Origin: Polyangium fumosum
GTDB lineage: Bacteria > Myxococcota_A > Polyangia > Polyangiales > Polyangiaceae
Direction: 5' to 3'
Assembly (NCBI RefSeq): GCF_005144585.1
Contig: NZ_SSMQ01000008.1
Span: forward strand, 169,278 to 233,277
DNA length: 64,000 nt
Shown here: piece after piece, positions 46,589-55,866 of the stretch
Layout: every line of letters begins with the position of its first letter
How positions within the stretch are numbered: the stretch's first letter is position 1
Made by a program: the position numbers and the translations under genes
Notes under the pieces: generated by a model
What the model was told of the DNA's origin: nothing
Databases searched by the model: none
Seen by the model: the letters and a program-made list of their open reading frames with translations, nothing else

Positions 46589-48774
46589 TCGACGTCGACC
46601 TCCAGCGTGAGCGCGCCGAAGTAGCCGAAGCGCTGCAGGATGAAGAGCGTGTTCAAGAAACGCGTATAGATCACGTCGCCGCTCGCGATGAGGCCCCAGT
46701 TCTTGGCCTCGCCGAACGCGATGCGCGTGCCGAGCCCGCCGGTCACGCCGACCAGCGGGCCGAGCTCGCGGTCGCCCGTGCGCAGCGCAGGCACTTGCAG
46801 GCCCGTGGGCGTCCGTTCGGCCACGTACGCGAGTTGCCAGAAGGCCGCGCCCGTCTGCGCGTGGAACCGGAAATGCGGCCAGATGCGCACGCGCTCGCTG
46901 ATGTCGTAGAGGTACCGGAAGTCCGTCGTCGTGGCCTTGAGGCCCCAGCTATCCGCGTAGAGCCGCTCCTCGGCGCGCAGCGTGCTCGCGGAGAAGCGGC
47001 GCGCGTAGCGGGCGGCGAACGCGAAGCGCTGGCGGTCGAGCGGGAGCTGTTCGAGGATGCGCTCGGGGTTCCGGTAAAAGTTCACCGTCGCGAGCGACTG
47101 TCCCGGCAAGACGCGCGGGGCGATGTCCGGCGCGAACGTCGGGATGTAGCGGTAGGGCTTGGAGCTGTCGCCCGACTCGATCACCGCGCTGAAGTTCGTG
47201 GTCAGGACGGAGTTCTTGTCGAGCACGAACGACGAGGCGAGGTCGAGCGCGTGGCGCTGGATGCGCCGCGAGAAGACCTCGTAGCTCGTGCCCGATCGGC
47301 CCGCGATGTCGTACGAGAAGTCGTAGCTCAGGCTCGGCGTGACCGTCTTCTGGCGCAGGTCGATCGCGACCGTGGTGCCGACGCTCGACGCCAGGTAGTC
47401 GGGCTCGATCGACATCGCGGCGTGCAGGTTCACGTCGACGTCGCCGAACTTCTTGTGTCCGCCGAGCGCGGGCACGTACCGCTGCTCGGTCCAGCGCGGC
47501 GAGGCCGTGGCCACGATGTCGGTCGACGCGGCCGTGACGACGTCGACGAGGAACGAGCCGCCAAAACCCCAGCCGCTCGTGGGGTTCTCGACGTTGAAGA
47601 AGAACGTCGGGCTGACGACGTCGACCTTGTCGGAGTCGTGGTACGCCGAGAACTCCAGGCCGAACTTGAGGTTCAACGGCAGCTTGCGGTTCTTCGCGAT
47701 GCACTCGTCGAACTGGTCCTGCGTCTGCGCGTTCTGCATGCACTGGACGAGCGCGCGGTCGATCGCCTTGCCCTTCGGCACGAGCTTGATCTCGACCGTC
47801 GCCGTCTCGCCCTCGCCGACGTTCACGCTCTGCTCGAAGGACTGCTCGGCGCCGTTCACCTTGCCCGTCGCGATGATCGTGCGCTCGCCGGGGTTCACGG
47901 GGATCTCGGCGCCGAGCTGATCCTCCGCGAGCTCGACGCCGTTCACGCGGACCTTGAGGTCGGTCGCGTTCGCCGGCTTCTGGACGATGATCTTCGGGAT
48001 CTTGGCGCGCAGCTCATCGGCGCGGCTGCGCGCCTGCGCGGCCATCTGGCGGATGTTCTTGCGCGACGCGGCCTCGGCGGTCGCCTCGTAGTCGGAGACG
48101 GCCTCGACCCAGAGGCCGGCGCGCGCCTCGCACGCGGCGACGAGGAAACGCGTCGAGGTGCGATCCTCGGCCTCGTACGACGCCCGCCCATACGCGATGC
48201 AGTCGAGCCACTCGCGCTCCTTCTCGGCCTTGGTCGCGAGCTCGTGGTAGAACGAGCCCTCGCCCGTGCGCCAGCCGCGCGCCGGAGGCTGGCCCTCGTA
48301 CGTGGCCTTGAGCTTCTTCGAGCCGCCCGACGCGGCCTTCGCCTCTTTCGTCTCCGGGTTGCCGCCGCTCGGCGAACCGGCGCTGCGCGCGTCGCTCCAC
48401 GCCTTCTCGATCTCACGCGAGGTGAAGTCGGGGAAGAGCGCGACGGTCGGATCTTCCTTGATCGCCGTGGCGAACGCGGCCTTCGCCTCGCTCGACTTCT
48501 TCATGCCGCCGGCGAGCACGGTGCCGAGCGCGACGTAGAGCTTCGCGCGGACCTTCGAGCTGCACGCGCTCTTCTTGGCGCACGCTTGTTTCGCCAGGTT
48601 CAGCGTGTCGAGCGCCTCCTGGTACTTGCCTTCCTTGTAGCTCGCTTCGAGCACCGTCTGGACGAGGACCTCGACCTCCTCGTCGTTGGGCGCGGCGCTC
48701 GCGGGCGCGGGGGCGAGCGTGAGCGCAGCGGCGACGAGCGGGGCGAGGAGGGCTTGTGCGAGGCGGCGGATCAC
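46585..48774 (-). CDS. DUF3570 outer-membrane protein with N-terminal TPR region
   Basis: 729 residues from the GTG at 48774. A longer frame extends to 49158 but crosses the DUF4266 gene, so I discard it. A Sec signal (ALLAPLVAAALTLAPAPASA) is followed by TPR-like helices (residues 25-120), a linker, a domain with FYHELATKAEKEREWLDC and a PEGA-like beta segment (DLKVRVNGVELAEDQLGAEI). The C-terminal ~370 residues match DUF3570 (FSAYHDSDKVDVVSPTFFF, YARRFSASTLRAEERLYADSWG, YLYDISERVRIWPH), a predicted barrel. DUF3570 usually neighbours DUF4266 and a TlpA-like protein, as here. Confidence 0.88.
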   Translation of the reverse strand: MIRRLAQALLAPLVAAALTLAPAPASAAPNDEEVEVLVQTVLEASYKEGKYQEALDTLNLAKQACAKKSACSSKVRAKLYVALGTVLAGGMKKSSEAKAAFATAIKEDPTVALFPDFTSREIEKAWSDARSAGSPSGGNPETKEAKAASGGSKKLKATYEGQPPARGWRTGEGSFYHELATKAEKEREWLDCIAYGRASYEAEDRTSTRFLVAACEARAGLWVEAVSDYEATAEAASRKNIRQMAAQARSRADELRAKIPKIIVQKPANATDLKVRVNGVELAEDQLGAEIPVNPGERTIIATGKVNGAEQSFEQSVNVGEGETATVEIKLVPKGKAIDRALVQCMQNAQTQDQFDECIAKNRKLPLNLKFGLEFSAYHDSDKVDVVSPTFFFNVENPTSGWGFGGSFLVDVVTAASTDIVATASPRWTEQRYVPALGGHKKFGDVDVNLHAAMSIEPDYLASSVGTTVAIDLRQKTVTPSLSYDFSYDIAGRSGTSYEVFSRRIQRHALDLASSFVLDKNSVLTTNFSAVIESGDSSKPYRYIPTFAPDIAPRVLPGQSLATVNFYRNPERILEQLPLDRQRFAFAARYARRFSASTLRAEERLYADSWGLKATTTDFRYLYDISERVRIWPHFRFHAQTGAAFWQLAYVAERTPTGLQVPALRTGDRELGPLVGVTGGLGTRIAFGEAKNWGLIASGDVIYTRFLNTLFILQRFGYFGALTLEVDVE

Positions 48775-48848
48775 GCGACGGCCAAGATAAACCCGTCCCC
48801 GAAAAAAAGGATCCGACAAGATGGCGACCTTCGGCTCGGAGGAGGAGA

Positions 48849-49103
48849 TCAGTTGCAGCCGCAACCGCTGCCGGTGCCGCCGCTGCCCCCGACCGCGCCC
48901 TCGGTGATGGCGCGCAGGTGCGACTCGCCGAAGCCGGCCATGTCGGCGGCCGTCATCGTCGGATGCGCGAGCTTGCCGCGCTCGTACGGCGCGACGGGCG
49001 CGCAGCCGGTGCTCGCGAGCAAGCCTCCGCCGAGCACGAGGACCACGAGGAGCGCGCGACCGGCGCGCACGACGAGCGAGGCAGAGGTGTCTTCGTTCAG
49101 CAT
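48849..49103 (-). CDS. DUF4266 lipoprotein
   Basis: 84 residues with a lipobox (LLASTGC). The typical DUF4266 ending is present: APYERGKLAHPTMTAAD, SHLRAITEGAVGGSGG and a final GCGCN. DUF4266 proteins are tiny periplasmic lipoproteins almost always encoded beside DUF3570 genes. Their role is unknown; a part in maturing or delivering a redox partner has been guessed from context. The C-terminal Cys pair is the obvious candidate for metal or disulfide chemistry. Confidence 0.9.
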   Translation of the reverse strand: MLNEDTSASLVVRAGRALLVVLVLGGGLLASTGCAPVAPYERGKLAHPTMTAADMAGFGESHLRAITEGAVGGSGGTGSGCGCN

Positions 49104-49182
49104 CGCGGGAAGCTCCGGTTTTCTCTTGTATAACGGGGTTTCTCTCGCCCCGCGTCAAGATTCTTCCAGAGCCACGCGCGGC

Positions 49183-49782
49183 TCACGGCCCCGCGTCCCC
49201 GCCGCCGCCCGTCCGCCGCAGGCCGCAGAGCGCCCACTGCTCGATGAGGGCGTAGTCGGCGTCGGACAGGCCGCTCGGGGGCGGCATCGGCGCGCCGCCG
49301 CCCGGCGTGCCCTGGAGGTTGCAGAGGATCCAGGAGCGCGAGGGGTCTTCTTCGTTGATGTACGGGTACCCCTGCGCGCCCGAGTACCCTTTGAGCTCGT
49401 CGTAAAACGCGTCGGAGCTGTCGGCCGAGAGGAAGATGCCGCGCGCGCCCGGGGCCGCGCCGTGACAACCGCCGATCGTGCAGCCCGCCGAAGGGCCCGT
49501 GAGGATCGAGTAGACCTCAGCCCAGGTCGGGGCCGTGGTGCACGCCGAGGGGTCGAGGATCGTGAGCTCGGGGCAGCCAGTCTCGCGGACCTTGGGACCT
49601 CCGGGCGGGCCGTAGGGACAGGCGTCGTCCTTGTCGTTGACGATCGACTGCTCGGTGCACGCCTGGTCACCCACGCCGATCTGACAGCCGGCAAACGCGC
49701 CAAGCGCGAGGGCGGGGATCAGGGCGAGGACGGCGCGGAAGGTGCGGCGCGACCGGGCCCTGGGCGAGGTTCTCGCGGTCAT
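49183..49782 (-). CDS. Lipoprotein with a CX4CH heme-like motif
   Basis: 199 residues. A long Arg-rich signal ends in AFAGC. ILTGPSAGCTIGGCHGAAPG carries CX4CH; the preceding region has paired cysteines (QACTEQ, DACPYG, TGCPEL, SACTTA). DADYALIEQWALCGLRR near the end is the last helix pattern common in myxobacterial cytochrome c-like lipoproteins. First gene of the operon that continues with DUF4266, DUF3570, diheme and CX4CH lipoproteins. Confidence 0.75.
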   Translation of the reverse strand: MTARTSPRARSRRTFRAVLALIPALALGAFAGCQIGVGDQACTEQSIVNDKDDACPYGPPGGPKVRETGCPELTILDPSACTTAPTWAEVYSILTGPSAGCTIGGCHGAAPGARGIFLSADSSDAFYDELKGYSGAQGYPYINEEDPSRSWILCNLQGTPGGGAPMPPPSGLSDADYALIEQWALCGLRRTGGGGDAGP

Positions 49783-49954
49783 GGCCCCGCATGGTGCCCT
49801 CGGTTCGTCACAAAGTCGACTGGGTGGGTTGGGGCTGAGGTAAGCTCGCGCCGTGCGCGCGGTTCAAAGGATCGGTCGTGCTCTCGCGATCGAGGCCCGA
49901 AGCCGCAGTTTCCGAGCGCAAAGAGCGCCGTCTTAGCAAAACCAGGAGACCTGA

Positions 49955-50524
49955 ATGAGCTCGAGATCGTCGATTGTCCGCACCCTCAGCGCGCTCGTCA
50001 TGGGCGCGGCCCTCTCGCTCACCGTCGCGGCGTGCGGCGGCGGCGCCGCGTCGGGCGGCGGTGCAGAGACCGGAGGCGCCGAGGGCGGCCTCGTCGGGAA
50101 GCCGGCGCCCGAGTTCACCGCAGAAGCGGTCACCGGCGAGGGCCCGAAGAGCGTGAAGGAAGCCTCCGGCAAGGTCACCATCATCGACTTCTGGGCGACG
50201 TACTGCGGCCCCTGCAAGAAGTCGTTCCCGAAGTACCAGGAGCTCGTCGATCAGTTCGGCGGCGACCTCAGCGTCATCGCGGTGAGCGTCGACGAGGAGG
50301 ACACGGACAAGGCCAAGCTCGAGGAGTTCGTGAAGGCGACGGGCGTGAAGTTCTCGGTCGTGTGGGACAAGGACAAGAGCGCCGCGAAGGCCTACAGCCC
50401 GCCCAAGATGCCGACCGCGTTCGTCGTCGACAAGACGGGCACGATCCGCCACATCCACGCCGGCTACGGCGAGGGCGAAGAGGACAAGATCGCCGAGGAG
50501 ATCAAGGCCCTCATCGGGCAGTGA
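49955..50524 (+). CDS. TlpA/ResA-like thioredoxin lipoprotein
   Basis: 189 residues with a lipobox (VAAC near residue 27), a Gly/Ala linker and a thioredoxin domain from about residue 45. The active site is WATYCGPCKK, and the cis-Pro loop is PPKMPTAFVVD. The family reduces disulfides in the periplasm, often of apocytochrome c. A good ribosome binding site (AGGAG) lies 8 bp upstream. It is divergent from the operon with four heme-motif or DUF4266/DUF3570 proteins, which fits a role in preparing those Cys-containing proteins. Confidence 0.93.
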   Translation: MSSRSSIVRTLSALVMGAALSLTVAACGGGAASGGGAETGGAEGGLVGKPAPEFTAEAVTGEGPKSVKEASGKVTIIDFWATYCGPCKKSFPKYQELVDQFGGDLSVIAVSVDEEDTDKAKLEEFVKATGVKFSVVWDKDKSAAKAYSPPKMPTAFVVDKTGTIRHIHAGYGEGEEDKIAEEIKALIGQ

Positions 50525-50990
50525 TCGTTCCCTGCGGGGCTCCGGTCGGGCCGCTCGCGTGGCCCTGCCTCGGCCCCCGGAGTCCACCCCCGAAGATTCC
50601 GTGAAGTGCCCCCCGCCCGCATGTTTCCCGGCCCGTTTCGGCAGGGAAGCAGGCAGCGGGGGGAACACCTCGCCCGCGCTCCGCCCCAGGAGCTTGGCTT
50701 CCTCGACGCGGTTGTCGGCGGTCTCCTGCCGCGGACGCCCGGGGCACGACGTTTCTTGTGATCACGAACGATCGAGCGCCCCGTTCTCGGGTGTCGTCTC
50801 CCGCGGGATCGCCTCGCATGAGACGAACCACGAGCACGCGCGTCCACGCCGCGATGGGCTTCTGCCGATCATCGTCCTGCCGTCCGTCCGCCACTTCCGT
50901 CCGATCGAAAACTTTTCCAATATGCTGGTGCCGGATACGCTGAATACGCGTCGCGCGTTCTCTCGATCGCCCCATTGATGAGGTGAAGTC
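50525..50990. other. 466-bp region without a recognisable gene
   Basis: Reading frames on both strands are short, Arg/Pro/Ser-rich and without ribosome binding sites. The last 100 bp (50890-50990) are less GC-rich and probably hold the promoter of the small lipoprotein gene at 50991. No RNA or repeat recognised. Confidence 0.5.
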
Positions 50991-51248
50991 GTGAAGGTCT
51001 TTTCAGCTATCGTTCTGGCAATGCTGTGTGGGTGTATGGCGGAAACCGAAGAGGATCGCGACTATGACGTCCTCCTCTCGGAGGGTCCAGGTTTGGAGAC
51101 GGCGAAAGAACCCAAGGCCGTCATGAACTGCTGGACCGGCGTCTGCAAATGCACCGGTTTGAGTCAAAATGCATGCATATCGGAGTGCGACAAGTTATGG
51201 GACGCCAATTGTAGCAAGCCGGCGTCCGAGCAGCCCGGACAGCCGTAG
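50991..51248 (+). CDS. Small secreted lipoprotein
   Basis: 85 residues starting at GTG with AGGTGA 7 bp upstream. Signal and lipobox (AMLCGC, Cys15) are followed by an acidic stretch and a 35-residue Cys-rich end (MNCWTGVCKCTGLSQNACISECDKLWDANC), six cysteines of which probably form three disulfides. Lower GC than the neighbours. No family recognised; a small secreted peptide-like protein. Confidence 0.7.
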   Translation: MKVFSAIVLAMLCGCMAETEEDRDYDVLLSEGPGLETAKEPKAVMNCWTGVCKCTGLSQNACISECDKLWDANCSKPASEQPGQP

Positions 51249-51302
51249 GCCCCTGCGCTTCGTCCCCGGGACGCCCCGAAAAGCTCCCCGCATCAGCCGC
51301 CT

Positions 51303-52085
51303 TCAAACGGAGCGCACGGCCGCAATCTGCGAAAGCAGCTCGGCCCACGCGCGTGGGCCGGGCAGCACCAGGTCCGCCTCGACGTTCGGCGTCGGCCGCT
51401 CCGCCGAGGCCACGTAAATCCCCACCCCATCCCGCTGCCGTGCGAGGGCGATCGCGCCCTCGTCGGTCGTGTCGTCTCCGGCGTACACGACGAGCGTGTG
51501 CGGCGGCAAGCGCGCGAGCAAGAGCGCGAGCGCCGTCTGCTTCGTGACCCCCGGGTCACGCGCCTCGACGACTTGTCGCCCCTCCATGATCTCGAATCCC
51601 GCAGCGACGGCGGCCTTGCGGAACGCGTCGAGCACTTCCGCTGCGGCCTCGCGCATCGCAGGCTCGACCTCGCGCACGTGCACGGCGACGCCGACCGACT
51701 TGCGCTCGAAGCGCATGCCGGGGATACGGGCGTGGTTCGCCTCGACGAAGCCCGAAAGCGCGGAGAGGCCGGCCGCGCGCTCGGGGTGCGTGCCGCCGAT
51801 CGTGCCACCGTCGGGCCCCTCGATGAACGCGCCGTGCTCGGCGACGCGGTAGACCGGCGCGAGGGCGCTCGTTCGTTCCAGCAGGCTTTCCATCGTGCGT
51901 CCCGAGACGACGGCGACGTGCACGCCGGGCGCGCGCGTGAGCCTTCCGAGCGCGGCGAACGCGTCGTCCCTGGCGTGCGCGCTGTCGGGATCCGTCGTGA
52001 TGTCCGAGATCGTCCCATCGAAGTCAGTGGCGACGAGCAGCGACGCAGCTCGAGCGATGCGGGAGAGGAGCGCGGGCTCGTTCAT
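51303..52085 (-). CDS. otsB: Trehalose-6-phosphate phosphatase
   Basis: 260 residues, the usual OtsB length. HAD motifs: I is ATDFDGTIS (nucleophile and acid/base Asp), II is AVVSGRT, III is the Lys in GVTKQTALALLLARL, IV is YAGDDTTDEGA. The cap contains FERKSVGVAVHVRE. OtsB removes the phosphate from trehalose 6-phosphate to give trehalose, a compatible solute in stress and in myxobacterial spores. No trehalose-phosphate synthase gene is next to it. Divergent from the multiheme cytochrome gene at 52151. Confidence 0.95.
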   Translation of the reverse strand: MNEPALLSRIARAASLLVATDFDGTISDITTDPDSAHARDDAFAALGRLTRAPGVHVAVVSGRTMESLLERTSALAPVYRVAEHGAFIEGPDGGTIGGTHPERAAGLSALSGFVEANHARIPGMRFERKSVGVAVHVREVEPAMREAAAEVLDAFRKAAVAAGFEIMEGRQVVEARDPGVTKQTALALLLARLPPHTLVVYAGDDTTDEGAIALARQRDGVGIYVASAERPTPNVEADLVLPGPRAWAELLSQIAAVRSV

Positions 52086-52150
52086 GCCCCGAGCGTCCCC
52101 CGAGGAAGCGTCCAGCGCAAACGTGCAAGTGCGGTGGTAGCGTCAGATGC

Positions 52151-54412
52151 ATGTGGCATCCCGGGAAACACGCGCGTCTCGCCTCGGCCTCGATCGTGGT
52201 CACGGCCGCCGTCAGGATGCTCTCCGGCTGCGGCGAAGACGAACCCGCGGGCGTAGGCGGCGCGGGCGGGCAAGGCGCGGCGGGGTCCGTGTCGTCGTCG
52301 TCGTCTTCGGCGGTGGTGGGTCCAACGACGGGCGCGGGAGGCGCGTTGCCCGAGGTGTTCCCCGTGACGGGCGTGGTGACGGACGGCACGTCGCCGCTGC
52401 CCGGCGCGATCGTGATGCAAGGCGGCGGCGCGCCCGCGCTCGTGACGGGGCCCGACGGTGCGTTTTCGATCGAGCTCTCCACGTCGATCTCGGGCGCGCC
52501 CACGGTGGTCGCGGCGAAGGTCGGCTACCGGAGCGCCGGGATCGAATTCGACGCGTTGCCCGAGGGGCCGATCGAGCTCGTCCTGCACGAAGCGGCGCCG
52601 CCGGACAATGCCGACGGCTACAAATTCGGCCCGCCGGGCGTCGGCGATGAAACCCTCGACGCGACGACGGCCCTCTGCGGGCATTGCCACACGACGCTCG
52701 TCGCGCAGTTCCAGCAATCGGCGCACGCGAAAGCGACGCGGGATCCGCTCGTGCAGGACCTTTATGCGGGCACGTCGCGCGCGCACGGGGACGCGGCGTC
52801 GTGCGCGGCGGCGGGCGGGGAATGGCGGACGGGGCGGGTGCCGGGCTCGATGATGGGAACGGCGCCGCGTTGTTATCTCGGCGGCGGGGTCTTGCCGGAC
52901 CTCAATGGTTGCGGCGCGAAAGGCGCGCTCGCCTGCGACGATCCGGCCTTGCCCGCGGCCGAGAAGCCCACAGCGTTCGGCGCGTGCGCCGATTGCCACG
53001 CGGCGGGGCTCGACGGAAAGGCGGGCGGCCGTGATCTGCTGGAGGCGACGGGGATCGCGTTCGACAACGGGAACCATTGCGACACGTGCCACAAGGTGCG
53101 GGACATCGACCTGACGAAGCCGCCGGGCACCGCGGGCCGGCTCCTTTTGCAGCGACCGAGCGAAACCGTCTCGAACGATCCGCTGGCGAAGCTCCGCCAG
53201 GTGATGTTCGGCCCGCTGCCGGACGTGCCGAACGAGTTCATGGGCGGGAGTTATCAACCCAAATTCTCCGAGGCGACGTTCTGCGCGGGCTGCCACGAGC
53301 AGGCGCAGCCGGCGTTGCTCCCGGGCCAGATGGTCGATCCGGCGCGGTTCCCCGACGGCCTGCCCGTGCATTCGACGTTCGCGGAATGGTCTTCGAGCCC
53401 GTGGGCGGAGGCGGGCGCGCCTTGCCAGCATTGCCACATGCCGCCGAACGAGGGGCTCTGGAACACCCTGGACAAGACGACCCCGAAAAACGGAGGCATC
53501 ACGTTCGGCTTCGTGCGGCCGCCGGAGCAGATTCGGTCGCACGCATTTCGGGGGCCGCTCGCGGGGACGCCGCGGCTTTTGGATCTGGCGCTCGGAATGT
53601 GGATGACGGCGAAGGCGGCGGGAGGCGGGGTCGACGTTTCGGTGACGCTCTCGAACCAGGGATGTGGACATGCCTTGCCGACGGGCGAGCCCATGCGATC
53701 GCTCGTGCTGGTGCTTCGCGCCGAGGCCTGCGGCGAGGTGCTCGTGGCGAGCGCGGGGCCGACGGTGCCGGACGTGGGAGGCGCGTGGGCGGAGGGGGTG
53801 ATCGGGCAAGGCGTGGCGGTCGTCGGGACGTCCTGGTCCTGGCCGGAGGGCGCGGCCCACGCGAAGCCGGGGCAGGTCTTGCGGGTGGTGCGGGAGACAG
53901 GGGATTGGCTGGACTACCCAGGCATTGGCGTCTTCGCGGATCCGGCGCTTTCCCCGGCGAACAAAGGCATCCCGATTCGCGTGCCGGTCGCGGAGGTGAA
54001 GGTCGTATCGGCGGCGAACGGGCAAATCGTGACGGCGGGCATGGCGGAGGTCATGCCGGGAGATCGGGTGTTCCTCGGGGATGGACTCGCGGCGGAGGTG
54101 ATGGACGGATCGGGCTCGGCGGCGCTCGCGGGTGCGCCGGGGCAGGCGTTCGCGCGGGTGCTCGTGGACGCGGAGGGAAAGCGGTTCGTCCCGCATTATC
54201 GCGCGGTGGACATGGCGAGCGACAGCAGGCTGCCGCCGTTCACGAAGGTCACGAGCCAGCATTCGTTCGTGCTGCCGGCAGGTTGTCCGGGCGCGACGGT
54301 GACGGCGACGGCGCTCTACCGGCCGGTGCCCGTGGGGATGGCGAAGGAGCGGGGATGGGAAGCGCGGGATTGGGTGGTGGCAGCGCGGAAAGAGGTCGTC
54401 AGCGCGAACTAG
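52151..54412 (+). CDS. Pentaheme cytochrome c lipoprotein
   Basis: 753 residues. Lipobox MLSGC (Cys27), then a Gly/Ser linker and a carboxypeptidase-regulatory-like beta domain (~70-150: PVTGVVTDGTSPLPGAIVMQGG). Five CXXCH motifs follow: CGHCHTT, CADCHAA, CDTCHKV, CAGCHEQ and CQHCHMP. His-rich segments around them (HAKATRDP, HGDAASC) may supply distal ligands. The C-terminal 300 residues are beta-rich (VTLSNQGCGHALPTGEPMRS). The protein is probably surface-exposed and moves electrons or reduces a substrate. Its end overlaps the convergent RCC1 gene by 14 bp. Confidence 0.88.
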   Translation: MWHPGKHARLASASIVVTAAVRMLSGCGEDEPAGVGGAGGQGAAGSVSSSSSSAVVGPTTGAGGALPEVFPVTGVVTDGTSPLPGAIVMQGGGAPALVTGPDGAFSIELSTSISGAPTVVAAKVGYRSAGIEFDALPEGPIELVLHEAAPPDNADGYKFGPPGVGDETLDATTALCGHCHTTLVAQFQQSAHAKATRDPLVQDLYAGTSRAHGDAASCAAAGGEWRTGRVPGSMMGTAPRCYLGGGVLPDLNGCGAKGALACDDPALPAAEKPTAFGACADCHAAGLDGKAGGRDLLEATGIAFDNGNHCDTCHKVRDIDLTKPPGTAGRLLLQRPSETVSNDPLAKLRQVMFGPLPDVPNEFMGGSYQPKFSEATFCAGCHEQAQPALLPGQMVDPARFPDGLPVHSTFAEWSSSPWAEAGAPCQHCHMPPNEGLWNTLDKTTPKNGGITFGFVRPPEQIRSHAFRGPLAGTPRLLDLALGMWMTAKAAGGGVDVSVTLSNQGCGHALPTGEPMRSLVLVLRAEACGEVLVASAGPTVPDVGGAWAEGVIGQGVAVVGTSWSWPEGAAHAKPGQVLRVVRETGDWLDYPGIGVFADPALSPANKGIPIRVPVAEVKVVSAANGQIVTAGMAEVMPGDRVFLGDGLAAEVMDGSGSAALAGAPGQAFARVLVDAEGKRFVPHYRAVDMASDSRLPPFTKVTSQHSFVLPAGCPGATVTATALYRPVPVGMAKERGWEARDWVVAARKEVVSAN

Positions 54413-55757
54413 GAGAAGCGGCCGCCCCGTTCACCACGGGAAACGCCTGCATGCGCGGCGCGCCGTCCTTCGCATCGGCTCCCCACATCACGATCACCCC
54501 GTCCCGGCGCACCGCCCACGTCCGCTCGGGCATTGCCTCGATGGCGACCGCGTCCTTGATTTCGTCGATCTTCACCGGCACCGGATGCCCCTCGTGCAGA
54601 TCCTCCGGCATCACGCAACCCGGGACACGCTTCCTTATGGGCGTCACGTTCTGTCGGGCCCGCTCCGGCGTCCAGCCGAGCCGCCCGCACGGGTCGTCCA
54701 CGCGGCGAACCCGGTTCGCTTCTTCCACGAGGGGGCCCGGTTTCGCTGGGCTTTCGCACGGGGGATTCGCCGCCGCCTCCTCTCGCGCTTGTTCGGTGGC
54801 GGCCTCGTCAATCGGGCAAACCTCGCGCTTCTCCGTCGCCTCCTTGCCCGCCTCGCCCGTCTCTCCGTCTTTCGAGCGGCCCCAGCACCACACGTCGCCC
54901 TCCTCGTCGATCGCACAGGCGTGCTCTCCCGACGTGGAGACGTCGACCACGCGCGGCAATCCGACCACCCGCACGGGGTTGTCGTGGCGCTCGCGCGTGC
55001 CGTCGCCGAGCTGGCCGAAATCGTTCCGACCCCAGCACCACACGCTGGCGTCGTCGCGCACCAGGCACCCGACGATATTGTTGAATCCAAAGTCCGCGAC
55101 CGATACCCGGACCACCCGATCGAGCAGGATCTGGTTGCTCCGGCGTCCGGGGCCTCCGAGGACGAATCGGCCGTCCTCGAGCAGCGCGGCCCGGCCCTGC
55201 GCGTACAGGTTCCGAAGGGGGCCGTACGCCTCGAGTTCCCCGTAAATCGCCTTCATGTCCCGCGGACAACGCACCTCGCCGCCGCCCATCACGCAAACGA
55301 TGGCATACTCTCGACCGACGACCTCGGCGAGGCGCGACCCACCTTTCGCCTCGAACCCGACGCCCCCCTCGGTGAAGTCGTTGTAAGGCCTCTCGAGGCC
55401 CGTGCCGCGCGCGTCGAAGCTCCGAAGCACCACGCGGCCGTCCCGGAGGAGGAGCACGACGTCCTCGCGGCGACACAGAGAATCGAGCACGGGCTCCGAG
55501 GACGTCCAGCTCGCCTGCAGGATCAACTGGCCCGACCCGCGCCCGACCGACACCACCGCCACCCGCCCGTCCGCGAGGCGCAAGCAGCGGTGGCCCGACA
55601 GGACACGCGGCGGCTCCCGATACCCCGCGGTGATCTTCAGCGGGCCCGGCACCGCGGGGCCGGGACCCACGTCCTTCCCCGCCCCACAAGCCGCGGAGAG
55701 CAAGGCAAACGTGGCCGCACCCGTGACTCGTAAAATCGTTCGTCGTGCTCTCGTCAT
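54399..55757 (-). CDS. RCC1-repeat lipoprotein
   Basis: 452 residues from the ATG at 55757; lipobox LLSAAC (Cys24). RCC1-type blades are visible as VWCWGRNDFGQLGDGT and VWCWGRSKDGETGE, with weaker ones such as VVLLLRDGRVVLRS and WAVRRDGVIVMWG. Between the fourth and last blade lies an insertion of about 75 residues with four cysteines (EVCPID...NPPCES...DDPCGR...VPGCVM) that resembles a secreted Cys loop. RCC1 propellers bind proteins; in myxobacteria many are secreted. Substrate or partner unknown. Confidence 0.85.
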   Translation of the reverse strand: MTRARRTILRVTGAATFALLSAACGAGKDVGPGPAVPGPLKITAGYREPPRVLSGHRCLRLADGRVAVVSVGRGSGQLILQASWTSSEPVLDSLCRREDVVLLLRDGRVVLRSFDARGTGLERPYNDFTEGGVGFEAKGGSRLAEVVGREYAIVCVMGGGEVRCPRDMKAIYGELEAYGPLRNLYAQGRAALLEDGRFVLGGPGRRSNQILLDRVVRVSVADFGFNNIVGCLVRDDASVWCWGRNDFGQLGDGTRERHDNPVRVVGLPRVVDVSTSGEHACAIDEEGDVWCWGRSKDGETGEAGKEATEKREVCPIDEAATEQAREEAAANPPCESPAKPGPLVEEANRVRRVDDPCGRLGWTPERARQNVTPIRKRVPGCVMPEDLHEGHPVPVKIDEIKDAVAIEAMPERTWAVRRDGVIVMWGADAKDGAPRMQAFPVVNGAAASPSSR

Positions 55758-55806
55758 CGGCTTCGCGGCGAGGAGGGTACCACGACAAGCTTCCGCGCTG
55801 AAAAGA

Positions 55807-55838
55807 GGAAGAGCCTGCCACATCGGGCAGGCTCTTCC
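55807..55838 (-). terminator. Rho-independent terminator after the small gene at 55867
   Basis: A 13-bp stem GGAAGAGCCTGCC with GGCAGGCTCTTCC and a 6-nt loop, followed on the minus strand by TCTTTTC. It lies 28 bp past the stop codon of the short reading frame at 55867-56016 and just upstream of the RCC1 gene. Confidence 0.75.
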
Positions 55839-55866
55839 GAAGCCTCCTCTTCATTTCCAATCGCCT

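Noticed and set aside
46795..50604. A plus-strand open frame of about 1269 codons across the DUF3570 operon
   Set aside because: It is Arg/Asp/Val-rich with no family pattern and lies opposite genes with clear signal peptides, lipoboxes and domains. Long antisense frames are expected at this GC content.
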